DNA of 64,000 bases from Rugamonas sp. A1-17 (GTDB lineage Bacteria; Pseudomonadota; Gammaproteobacteria; Burkholderiales; Burkholderiaceae_D). Below, piece by piece: positions 31,867 through 39,413 of the stretch. Position 1 is the stretch's first letter. Every line of letters starts with the position of its first letter. Location: positions 806,001 through 870,000 of the forward strand of contig JAJLPB010000001.1 of NCBI GenBank assembly GCA_025548565.1, given 5' to 3'. The notes under the pieces are model-generated. The model was not told where the DNA came from, did not search any database, and was given only the letters and a program-made list of their open reading frames with translations. The position numbers were made by a program, and so were the translations under genes.

Positions 31867-34029
31867 ATGCCCTTTAAGATCGTAATCGATAACGTCGCGA
31901 GCTATAAAACTCCTGCAACGTTGGAATCTGATAAAAAAGTCACGCTTGTCTACGGCCTAAACGGTTCTGGAAAAAGCACAATTTCCAATTTCTTATATAA
32001 GCCAGAAGCTCCAGCATTTAATAGCTGCAGTAGGCAGGGATTCGAAAATGCCAACGTTCTGGTTTACAATCTACAGTTCGTGAAAGACAATTTTTTTGAA
32101 ATTGATAATTTAAGTGGGATATTTACTCTGTCCAAAGTAAACAAGGATGTAGAAGTAAAAATTTCGTCATTGAGTGCTGAGCTTAAAAAGCTAAACTCAG
32201 ATCGAGGCGGGTACGTTGAAAGAAATGACGCAAACATAAAGGCGATGGAGTCGCTTCTTTCCGCTGTGGAAGATCAAACCTGGAAAATTAAGACCACCTA
32301 CTCCGGTGGCGACCGAGTGTTGGAATATTGCTTGGACGGCCTTAAAACTAAATCAAAATTATACGAACACATATCTAACTTGGCCTTGCCGGATTCAACA
32401 GCGGTTCGGCAAATAGATTTAATAAAGAAGGACGTAGAAGCTCTTCAAGGAGACAATGCTAGGTCTTACTCATTAATCCCATCAGCTATTGCAGATAAAA
32501 CCGGGATAGAAAAAAATCAGATACTAAAGAAAATAATTATTGGAAAATCTGATAGTCCGGTAGCCGAATTGATATCGATGCTTGGTAACGCGGATTGGGT
32601 AAAAAAAGGCCTAGAATATGTCGAAAAATTGAGGGCGACAGAAAACGATGCTTGCCCGTTTTGCCAAAAGGCAACATTGACTCCTGAATTGACAAAGGTA
32701 ATTCAAGATTATTTTGATAAGACTTTCAATGACTCTATCGAAGAATTAAATAAACTAGAGCAGCAGTATAATTTATTTGTTGCGCATCAACCAGAGTTGA
32801 TAACCCATTTTGACAATCCATTTTTCGTGGATTTCGTTTCTGAATTTAAGGCGCTTTACTCACAGTTGGAATCTTATTGGGCATCAAATAAAGAAAAAAT
32901 TCAACAAAAAATAAAATCGCCTTCCGCTCCAGTTGACTTGATCCCAACGGATAAATTGGTGAATGATGTAAATGATATATCAAAAAAAGTAAATAAACTT
33001 ATTGATGAGCATAATCTAAGAATAAGTGATAAAAAAGCTGCCCTCGCAAAATTAAAAACGGAATTCTGGGATCGTTGCCGCATTGAGTATGATGCTGCAA
33101 TTAGCGCACACGCAACTGCAAATTCAACTTTGATTACTGTTAAAGGCGAATTGGGAAGAGACATAAAAAAAATTGATGATGAAATAAGTTCCAAGAAAAC
33201 GGAACTCGTCGAGTTGCAGCAGAAGACCGTTAATGTAGACGCCGCAATAGGATCGATAAACTCTCGATTAGAGGCAATGGGGATTGACTCCTTTAAAATA
33301 GTAAAAATTGGAGAAAACCGTTACCGTCTTTCCCGGAATGGCATGTCGGCTGATGATTTTCAAACATTAAGCGAAGGCGAAAAAACGGTTATAAGCTTTA
33401 TATATTTTATAGAGCTTTGTAAAGGCAAAAGGAGCCCTGATGATGTTGCAGCCAATAAGATTGCAGTGATCGACGACCCTATTTCAAGTTTATCGCATAT
33501 ATACGTATTTCATATCGGACAGCTTATCAAAGAAGAATTTTCGAATTCCAGTGACTTTTCTCATGTCTTGGTTTTAACTCACAGTTTGTATTTCTTCTAT
33601 GAATTAACAGACATCAAAAAAGATAGGCGAGAGGCGACCCAGAAATTGGCCAGAATAATAAAGAATTCCACTGGAAGCTCTATTGTGGAAATGAAATATG
33701 AAGAAATACAAAATGACTATCAGGCATACTGGAATGTCATAATGGACGAAAATCAACATCCAGCCTTAATTGCAAATTGCATGAGGAACATCATTGAGTA
33801 TTTCTTCAATTTTGTCAGAAAACGTGACCTTAATAATGTTTTTCAAATGCCTGTATTGAAGGACATGAAACATCAGGCATTTTGTAGATACATGAATCGT
33901 GAGTCGCATTCTATCGGGCAAAACTTGTTCGATTACAAAGAATTTGACTACGAGAGATTTAAAGAGGCATTCAAGATTGTTTTTCAAGAAGCTGGCTTTC
34001 CTGAGCATTATGCGGCAATGACAAAATAA
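31867..34029 (+). CDS. Zinc-hook AAA ATPase, RloC/PrrC-like putative anticodon nuclease
   Basis: A 720-residue protein of the AAA_13 type (SMC-like ATPase with a long coiled coil). Walker A GLNGSGKST is at residues 30-38. Coiled coil follows (about 85-250), with a CPFC zinc-hook motif at 263-266 and a second coiled coil to about 470. The ABC signature LSEGEKT is near 497 and Walker B IAVIDDP at 532-538. The C-terminal part carries Arg640-x3-Glu644 and His681 (R-x3-E-x36-H), the same order as the nuclease triad of PrrC (Arg320, Glu324, His356). RloC joins a zinc hook to this nuclease and cuts tRNA anticodon loops after DNA damage or infection. The nuclease assignment is inference. Much more AT-rich than the chromosome. 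Confidence 0.75.
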   Translation: MPFKIVIDNVASYKTPATLESDKKVTLVYGLNGSGKSTISNFLYKPEAPAFNSCSRQGFENANVLVYNLQFVKDNFFEIDNLSGIFTLSKVNKDVEVKISSLSAELKKLNSDRGGYVERNDANIKAMESLLSAVEDQTWKIKTTYSGGDRVLEYCLDGLKTKSKLYEHISNLALPDSTAVRQIDLIKKDVEALQGDNARSYSLIPSAIADKTGIEKNQILKKIIIGKSDSPVAELISMLGNADWVKKGLEYVEKLRATENDACPFCQKATLTPELTKVIQDYFDKTFNDSIEELNKLEQQYNLFVAHQPELITHFDNPFFVDFVSEFKALYSQLESYWASNKEKIQQKIKSPSAPVDLIPTDKLVNDVNDISKKVNKLIDEHNLRISDKKAALAKLKTEFWDRCRIEYDAAISAHATANSTLITVKGELGRDIKKIDDEISSKKTELVELQQKTVNVDAAIGSINSRLEAMGIDSFKIVKIGENRYRLSRNGMSADDFQTLSEGEKTVISFIYFIELCKGKRSPDDVAANKIAVIDDPISSLSHIYVFHIGQLIKEEFSNSSDFSHVLVLTHSLYFFYELTDIKKDRREATQKLARIIKNSTGSSIVEMKYEEIQNDYQAYWNVIMDENQHPALIANCMRNIIEYFFNFVRKRDLNNVFQMPVLKDMKHQAFCRYMNRESHSIGQNLFDYKEFDYERFKEAFKIVFQEAGFPEHYAAMTK

Positions 34030-34922
34030 TCTCGGGTTGCATTAAAAATATATCGCGATAGCTAAGGATTTTTTTTGTAAAAAATTTTAGTGAAAACAAT
34101 TAATGCTTTCGATAATTTTGCGGAGGATGTGAGGCGAAGTTTATTTTCATGGATTGCGAATAATTTTCGTTACGTCGTCACGTAAATAGGAATTGCGTGA
34201 CGATGTCACGTAAATGAAGAATTGCGTGACGATGTCACGTAAATAAGGAAAATAGGGAATTACGTGACGTCATCACGGAAACACTAATTATTAATAATAG
34301 TGTCACAGAATTTGGCTGAGCTTGTGTTTTTATCAGGCGGCGATTTCCAGAAAAATTGCACGTGCCGGAGCGGTGTCAAATTTCGTGGTCGCGATAGCAG
34401 TGAGTGACGTAGGCCAGAGTGTCTTAAGTCATCTGCCGGATCGCAGACGGCAACCCTGCCATAACGCGGACAGAATCCGCCGGATCGCAGACGGTTGCTG
34501 CCTTTTCTCGGACACGACCTGAGTGGTACTTTTTGAAAACGACCTTGGATTAGGTGGAGTTTTGGCCTGACCCGCCCCGTTTTATTGAGCGTACTAAGAT
34601 TTATCTATGATTGGACAACCATTTTTTTTTAAAACTAGATGGAGTCGCTGCAGTCTGAAACGGTGCTGCTTTAAGATTGTGTGGGTCCATTGAAACTTCG
34701 CTGCATAACACAATGAAATCTTGGAAGGTTCGCGAAGCGACATAGAGGGAAAGAGCACGTTCATGCTTCAGGCCACTATCCAACCAGGGCGCCGCAGGCG
34801 GCGCAGGGAGCTACGCATGGGAGGCGCAACGTCAAAGCCCATCCAAGCGCTCCCTAGACGATATTCTGGTGGCAATGGAACCCGAAATGACCATCAACCT
34901 TATCCGAGCGCGATTGCTGGAG
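34030..34922. other. Long intergenic region between the ATPase gene and the retron
   Basis: About 890 bp without a credible gene. It starts AT-rich, holds the iteron-like array (34168-34283), then a 16-bp direct repeat gccggatcgcagacgg at 34435-34450 and 34479-34494, and a purine-rich segment near 34780-34815. The two flanking genes converge on it, so it is not a promoter for either. An origin or binding region is a reasonable guess. Confidence 0.6.
34168..34283. repeat. Iteron-like array of cgtgacgatgtcacgtaaat
   Basis: Copies begin at 34168 (three mismatches), 34196, 34225 (identical to the second, both within a 25-bp exact repeat at 34191-34215 and 34220-34244) and 34263 (diverged). The spacing is 28, 29 and 38 bp. 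Each copy contains the perfect palindrome cgtgac-gat-gtcacg or a variant. With a RepC initiator on the same element, these may be oriV iterons; IncQ plasmids have three and a half 20-bp iterons. They could instead be operators. Confidence 0.75.
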
Positions 34923-35849
34923 CTAAGCCATAATTGCGTCAATTACTTCCTTCGAATACTTCGTAGTTAATCGTTCAAAAAAATCAGGCTCAATATAAAG
35001 TACAAATGAAAGGTAGCCTTTCAACTGTTGCCGCTCTGCGTCATCAAGAACACCAACGGAGTATTTATGCACCATGGCGGAATACAGACGCTTCCTATCT
35101 CTACCTAAGGAAAGCGAACCGTCATTTGTAATAACAACGCCGGTTACATGTCGGTTAAAAGCTCTGGAGGAATAGACCGTTTTGTCAGGGTTTATTTTTA
35201 TCTGGCTATAAGTGGTTGCTCGTAAGTTACCTTTAACTAAAGTCGGTAGGTCAAATAGGATGCCTTTTTCGTTCGCGGAAAAAGTTATGTCATCAGCATA
35301 TCGAGTGTAATTTATTTTATGCGTACTACAATATTCATGCATAGCCTTATCAAAGCAGTGCATCACGAAATTGGATATAAATGGAGAGGTCGGGGCTCCG
35401 ATGCTTAGCCTAAGTTTACTTTTCCGTGTTGATTTGTAAAACAAAAGACGACTTAAAAAATCTCTATCAACTTCTTCAAAGGTGATATCAAAGTCTTTCG
35501 CTATCGAAAAAAACAGGAAGGGAGTGATGCTGGGAAAGAAATCCCTGAAGTCCATTTTTAAAAGATAGGAATTGTCCTTGTGGTGCAAAGCGTTTAGCTT
35601 TATGCCGGTTCCAGGCTCATAGGCCATAGCGCATGGGTGGACAGTCAGACTTTGCTTTAACTGGCTAAGGATCACGCGTTGGATAAACTTCACCTCCTTC
35701 GACGGCTGGGCGATTTGTCGAAACCCCGTACCATTGCGCTTTTTTATATTATATTTCTTATAGCGATGCGGCGCCGTTTGAGAAAAGGTGAGAAGCTCCT
35801 GCTCATCCATCAGGAGAGTTTCACGGACGAACTCAAAGATTGTACTCAT
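34923..35849 (-). CDS. Retron reverse transcriptase
   Basis: A 308-residue RT. Motif A KMDFRDFFPSI (Asp100) and motif C YADD (184-187) form the polymerase active site. The retron-specific signatures are both present: NAxxH as NALHH (86-90) and VTG (235-237). Its length is close to the 320-residue RT of retron Eco1. The ATG overlaps the stop of the effector gene (ATGA at 35846-35849), so the two are translationally coupled. By family knowledge, it primes from the 2'-OH of a branching G in the msr RNA and copies the msd into multicopy single-stranded DNA that stays linked to RNA. Confidence 0.96.
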   Translation of the reverse strand: MSTIFEFVRETLLMDEQELLTFSQTAPHRYKKYNIKKRNGTGFRQIAQPSKEVKFIQRVILSQLKQSLTVHPCAMAYEPGTGIKLNALHHKDNSYLLKMDFRDFFPSITPFLFFSIAKDFDITFEEVDRDFLSRLLFYKSTRKSKLRLSIGAPTSPFISNFVMHCFDKAMHEYCSTHKINYTRYADDITFSANEKGILFDLPTLVKGNLRATTYSQIKINPDKTVYSSRAFNRHVTGVVITNDGSLSLGRDRKRLYSAMVHKYSVGVLDDAERQQLKGYLSFVLYIEPDFFERLTTKYSKEVIDAIMA

Positions 35850-36790
35850 TTTTGATTCCCAATCTTCTGTATTACCTGCTGAGCGTACCGGCGCTTCTTG
35901 GAAGGTTCATCGGTTGCCAATACATAACTTTGGCGGAAAGCCATTTTAAGCGCTGAGGTATCTTTTACCGCGCCCTTTTTTGATGTCCCAAACTTTATAC
36001 GGCGACTTGTAGGGCCTATGCCGTAATAGTAGTCAACTCGACTATAGTTAGTTGATGCAATCAACTTTACCTTTTCGAGCAAATATAACAATTTATTTAT
36101 TGTTCGCTCTGGTAAGTCTATATCTAAAGCATATAGAGCTAAATTGATTTCTTCTTTTTTAATGGGTGAGGCTAAGCAAATAATGTCGTATAGTAACAGA
36201 GCCAGGTGACCGGTATTTTTGGAATCGAATTTATGGCTAACATTGACGTTGCTAAGCTTAGCCATTATGTCGCCAATAATAAACTCTAAATGGTCATATT
36301 TTAAAATTGCGGGGTCCGCCCAGGGATAGGAGACAACAGAGCTACTATCCTTCTGAAGAAGGCTAGTGAGGGGGCCGTGATAGATAAAGGAATTCTTTTT
36401 ATCTATTTCTTCCTGTGGCGCAATAATTAAAAGCTTCCCTGCGACGGTTTGGAGTTGGCAAAAAATTCCCAGCTCAACAAACGCACCAGGGCTTTCTAAG
36501 CAAACGACTGTCAGCGAAGATAAATTGGCGATATCAATTTCGAAATCGAGCAGATCGGAGTAAATTCCATCTTTAAAATAGTCGGTGAAGTCTTCGGCGT
36601 GTATTAACGCTTCAAAGGTCACAGTGTCTTTGATGGAAAAATGATCTATGATTCGCTGGCGCAAGCTTTCGGCGACGGCGGCCTTTGTCGGGCCACCGCA
36701 GAGAAAGATTTTAGGAGGGGTGAAAACAGCAGTGAATTTGCTGACATCTAAGGAAGAAAACTCTTCAATAATTGTGTCTTCAAAGTCCAT
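35846..36790 (-). CDS. Retron effector: nucleoside-deoxyribosyltransferase-like domain plus winged helix
   Basis: About 314 residues from the ATG at 36790 (MDFEDTIIEE); the frame is open further to a TTG at 36826 inside the RNA gene. Residues 25-150 are NDT/DprA-like Rossmann: KIFLCGGPTK, LLDFEIDIAN and ESPGAFVELGIF, with Glu106 in the position of the catalytic Glu of NDT-like enzymes; as I recall, Eco1's effector also uses Glu106. Residues about 190-290 form a winged-helix DNA-binding domain (PIKKEEINLALYALDIDLPERTINKLLYLLEKVKLI). In Eco1 this protein is held silent by the RT-msDNA complex and hydrolyses NAD+ on phage attack. The same role is inferred here. Confidence 0.9.
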   Translation of the reverse strand: MDFEDTIIEEFSSLDVSKFTAVFTPPKIFLCGGPTKAAVAESLRQRIIDHFSIKDTVTFEALIHAEDFTDYFKDGIYSDLLDFEIDIANLSSLTVVCLESPGAFVELGIFCQLQTVAGKLLIIAPQEEIDKKNSFIYHGPLTSLLQKDSSSVVSYPWADPAILKYDHLEFIIGDIMAKLSNVNVSHKFDSKNTGHLALLLYDIICLASPIKKEEINLALYALDIDLPERTINKLLYLLEKVKLIASTNYSRVDYYYGIGPTSRRIKFGTSKKGAVKDTSALKMAFRQSYVLATDEPSKKRRYAQQVIQKIGNQK

Positions 36791-36819
36791 TGAGCAGTTA
36801 AAAAAAATGGCCTGCAATG

Positions 36820-37020
36820 AGGCCAATAAGACTTTACCTAAAGGAAGCGTCGAAGGCTTTCCTAACGCTCCTGGGGGAACGCAGTGGAGGAAGGATCGTT
36901 AGGGAAGTCTTCGACGCAACCCTAAATATCCGCAATAAATTAGTGTCTGGCGAAACGCCGGACAAGGATAATTCTTGTTGAAGGAATTTATCCCACGCGT
37001 AAAGTAGGTGAATTGTAGCG
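36820..37020 (-). ncRNA. Retron msr-msd RNA gene
   Basis: On the minus strand, from 5' to 3': a1 at 37015-36999 (ACTTTAC, with CAAT further out); GCG directly after it, carrying the likely branching G (36998 or 36996); msr stem-loop 1 at 36993-36966; msr stem-loop 2 at 36964-36944, with a UUUCG-type loop as in Eco1; a 26-nt linker; the long msd hairpin at 36917-36847, with a perfect 9-bp base (gcgtcgaag) and a cctaacg/cgttagg second segment; then a2 at 36837-36824 (GTAAAGT, then ATTG), which pairs with a1. The effector ATG is 34 nt further on. The layout RNA-effector-RT is that of Eco1. Exact ends are estimates. Confidence 0.88.
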
Positions 37021-37110
37021 ATTTAGAGCGTGACAAGCAATGAAAATTGACGAAATTGCAGGTCCTTTGGTTCGCTAGATTAAGTGAGTTGGTGGCGGCG
37101 GCTCCAGCGC

Positions 37111-38091
37111 TCATGGGGTTGCTAGTACCTCAGCGCATCGTCGCTTAGCCTCGCTGATCGTGCTCACTCGTTCTGCTGGTAAGTCATCAATCTGCCAGCC
37201 CCAAGCATCGGCTTCTTCATCCTCCCAAACTGCCGCGACCCTACCCTTATAGTTGGATAGTAGCGCCCCAGCTTCTGGCCGCCAGCCGCATAGCTCCAGC
37301 CGATGCAGAACTGCAGCCGCGCGGTCTGCCTCAATAAGATCGTCTGTGTATTGAACGGTACGGACTCCTGCAGAACGCATCGAACAACTTGCCCATGTGA
37401 TTGGAACTGCGCTTTTTGCTGATTCTGCTATAGCCTTAGTAACGCGCTCTCGATGGCTCAGCGTGTAGCCACGCTCATCAATTTGAGTCGAGACAAACGC
37501 TACCATGGCATGTGTGATGCGCATACCAAAAATAGGGGGAGTGGTGCCCTGCGCTGCGGAGCACAATGCAAGTGCTAGGTTTCTCATTGAAGGGCCAGTT
37601 TTGCGGGCATGTTCGACTTCAATAGAAATTACCTGCTCGCCCCGACGTGCTATTCCGTCGGGCAGCTTCTTCAACTGACCTGAGCTCCTCTTAATTTGCG
37701 CTTCGGGGAAGATGTCAAAGCCTTGTAGGTACAGATTAACGAGCACTCCAACGGCGATCAAATCGTGACGCCAAGTTAAAGGCGGGCTCCACACATTGCC
37801 ATGTGTTTCTCCGAAGTCTTTGCCGGTTACCGCCTGAACGTCATGTGCAGTAAGAAATCGTACTCCCGCTGCGGAGAGCACCACCGCTCGCCCTGCGCGG
37901 CCGGGGAGGGGGCGCTCAAGGATTAGCCTGCGCTTACGCCAACAGCGTACCAGGCGGTCAGCTTGATGTCGGGCATGTTGACTATTGGGCCACAACAGCG
38001 GGCCAAGCTCGTGCGGACGCAGCCAGCCAAACTTGTTGACCAACTGGAGTCCATCCAGGTCGTTTCGAAGATGCTGTTCGTGTGGGTTCAT
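37111..38091 (-). CDS. Replic_Relax-like (replication-relaxation) protein
   Basis: A 326-residue protein. The N-terminal winged helix (LQLVNKFGWLRPHELGPLLWPN, then ADRLVRCWRKRRLIL and LSAAGVRFL) is followed by a domain with TWRHDLIAVGVLVNLY, PDGIARRGEQVISIEVEHARKTG and a helical end. The D...ExE pattern in PDG and IEVEHARKT resembles the restriction-endonuclease-like part of replication-relaxation proteins found on plasmids and integrative elements. I assign the family by impression, not alignment. It lies upstream of the retron on the same strand, with its stop about 95 nt before the msr. Confidence 0.6.
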   Translation of the reverse strand: MNPHEQHLRNDLDGLQLVNKFGWLRPHELGPLLWPNSQHARHQADRLVRCWRKRRLILERPLPGRAGRAVVLSAAGVRFLTAHDVQAVTGKDFGETHGNVWSPPLTWRHDLIAVGVLVNLYLQGFDIFPEAQIKRSSGQLKKLPDGIARRGEQVISIEVEHARKTGPSMRNLALALCSAAQGTTPPIFGMRITHAMVAFVSTQIDERGYTLSHRERVTKAIAESAKSAVPITWASCSMRSAGVRTVQYTDDLIEADRAAAVLHRLELCGWRPEAGALLSNYKGRVAAVWEDEEADAWGWQIDDLPAERVSTISEAKRRCAEVLATP

Positions 38092-38866
38092 ATTTAGTAT
38101 AGGGCTTTAAGGCACGTGTTCCGATACCTGTTTCGCAATATGCTCGGATCGGAACAGGTTCACCGCATATCGCAAGCGTCCTGCGTCAAAACTATGAGCC
38201 GCCTGAGGCAAGGACACTTCGCATGCCCCCACGCTTTGGCGTGGAAAGCTGGGCATGCTGCGCGGGCTGGGTCGTCTGCTTCGCGACCTCCTTGTCGCCC
38301 TTACCTTCACGTCGGCTTTGAGCCGACTCCAGCGGCAGACTGGCGTCTACCTTGGGGGCGCTCCCACTGGCCTTCGTCCACCCCTTCCGGGGCCGCTATG
38401 CGGGCGGGCAACCGGCTTTTGCGGCTCCCCAGCGTATGTGCTTCGCACTCGCTGTGTCGGTGGCAAGCCACTGCCCTGAAACCCGGTTGCCCGCCCCCAT
38501 AGCTGGGGGCGGGAGCGCGGGGCGTTGCCCCCCATCTGGTTCACAACAAACCTGGCCCGCTTCGCGTCCCTGGCTTGTTTGTTGTGCCCAGATGGCTCCC
38601 CCCACTGGCCGCAGCCAGACTGTGGGCGATGCCCCCCGCAACTGCGGTTCCCCGGCCGCCTGGACCTTTGGTCCTAGCTTGCGTCCGGTGCCCGCAGAAG
38701 CGGCTCCCCCCAACCCCGATGAATTGCTCCGCAGCCCTCAGGGGGCTGCTCTGGTTGGGGTAGCCTCAACAGGTGCGGACCTTTAGCTTAAGAACTTCCG
38801 CCCCGAGGGAAGAGCTCTCGGGGCGGCTCAATATGCCCACCGGTATTAAAGGCATACAAGGATGAT
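38092..38866. repeat. Strongly folded, GC-rich non-coding region at the right end of the element
   Basis: No gene is supported; several overlapping open frames here are by-products of high GC. Inverted repeats: gttccgat/atcggaac near 38118-38154; gcatgccc/gggcatgc at 38221-38258 with inner ccacgc/gcgtgg; gggcgggcaaccgg (38402-38415) / ccggttgcccgccc (38483-38496); gccccc/gggggc around 38500; ccatctgg..acaacaaac (38532-38551) / its complement (38577-38595); and ccgccccgag/ctcggggcgg at 38798-38826. Dense folding of this sort is seen at single-strand initiation sites, oriT or oriV regions. Confidence 0.65.
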
Positions 38867-38867
38867 T

Positions 38868-39347
38868 TTAAAAGTTATTTCGAAAATGGGTAACATACAC
38901 TTGCGTCAGCGTGCCCCGAAACATTTCACGGACTTCGATCAGGCGGTTCTTCACGTCCAGGAACAGGACGTGGAAGGATTCGCAGGCATGGCCGCGGAAC
39001 AGGATGCGCAGGTATTCCTTGACCGCCTTGGGCGAGCCCAGCGCCTGTCCGGCCTTTATTTCCTCCAGCATGGCGCGCCGCGCCAGTTCCATCACCGCCT
39101 GCAACTGGGCAAACTTGGCTGGGCCGAGGCCGTTAATGGCGGAAAATTCGCGCAGGCTGGCCCCGAACAATCCTTGCAGCGAGCCAAAATGGTGCACCAT
39201 CTCCTGCCCCAGTTGCACGGCATCCTTGCCGGGCACGCCGATGCGCAGGAAGATGGCCAGCAACTCGGCATCCGTGAGCGCGGTGGCGCCTTCGCGTATC
39301 AGGCGCTCGCGCGGGCGTCGCTCCAACGGCCAGTCCAGGATGGGCAT
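38868..39347 (-). pseudogene. radC: radC, 5' fragment truncated by the element
   Basis: A 159-codon frame. Residues 1-148 are RadC: PILDWPLERRPRERLIREG, the helix-hairpin-helix-like INGLGPAKFAQLQAVMEL, and the start of the JAMM domain ESFHVLFLDVKNRLIEVREMFRGTLT. The last 11 residues come from, or are altered by, the element. The metal-binding motif is on the other fragment (28082-28312), so the truncated protein lacks the JAMM centre. RadC's role is still unsettled in general. Confidence 0.95.
38891..38912. other. Right attachment site of the element (attR)
   Basis: Element DNA (gggtaacatacact) meets radC (cgtcagcgtgcc) at TG, 38902-38903. Reading past the junction from radC adds ten unrelated residues after GTLTQ and then a stop at 38868. 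Confidence 0.85.
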
Positions 39348-39413
39348 GAGGGTCTCCGGTAATCGTTCTCCCGTCGATTATCGGCGCGCCGGCGCGGGCG
39401 GTACTAACCCCGC

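Larger units (their letters stand above)
28313..38903. mobile_element. 10.6-kb integrative element in radC carrying a retron and an RloC-like ATPase
   Basis: The ends are set by joining the two radC pieces: chromosome up to 28312 plus chromosome from 38904 restores one frame in which GTLT is followed by [10 protein letters not shown], as in intact RadC proteins (225 codons including stop). Cargo in order: large serine recombinase, small basic protein, IncQ-type RepC, AAA ATPase, iteron-like repeats, retron RT and effector with msr-msd (minus strand), Replic_Relax-like protein, and a highly folded 0.7-kb region. No phage structural genes, relaxase of a known Mob class or conjugation genes are present. 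The base composition of the 31.8-37.0 kb part is much more AT-rich than the chromosome. Confidence 0.93.

Noticed and set aside
31867..34029. Chromosomal RecF/SMC-type repair ATPase
   Set aside because: Location on a mobile element, AT-rich DNA, and the RloC-like C-terminus make a repair housekeeping role unlikely, though the nuclease function is not proven.
34168..34283. CRISPR-like repeats
   Set aside because: Only about four copies, spacers of a few bases that are not unique spacer-sized sequences, internal palindromes, and no cas genes nearby. Iterons or operators fit better.
34721..34933. 70-codon frame upstream of the retron RT stop
   Set aside because: Runs through a purine-rich simple sequence (RRRRRRE), lacks a start signal and ends inside the RT gene on the other strand.
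34923..35849. Group II intron maturase or diversity-generating retroelement RT
   Set aside because: No maturase or HNH domain, no template/variable repeat pair; the RT has the retron NAxxH and VTG signatures and a linked effector and msr-msd.
38116..38786. Several overlapping open frames of 60-144 codons in the folded region
   Set aside because: Low-complexity Pro/Arg/Ala/Ser-rich translations in several frames, no ribosome sites, and the region is dominated by inverted repeats.
28313..38903. Prophage
   Set aside because: No capsid, tail, terminase, lysis or phage repressor genes; the replication genes are plasmid-like.
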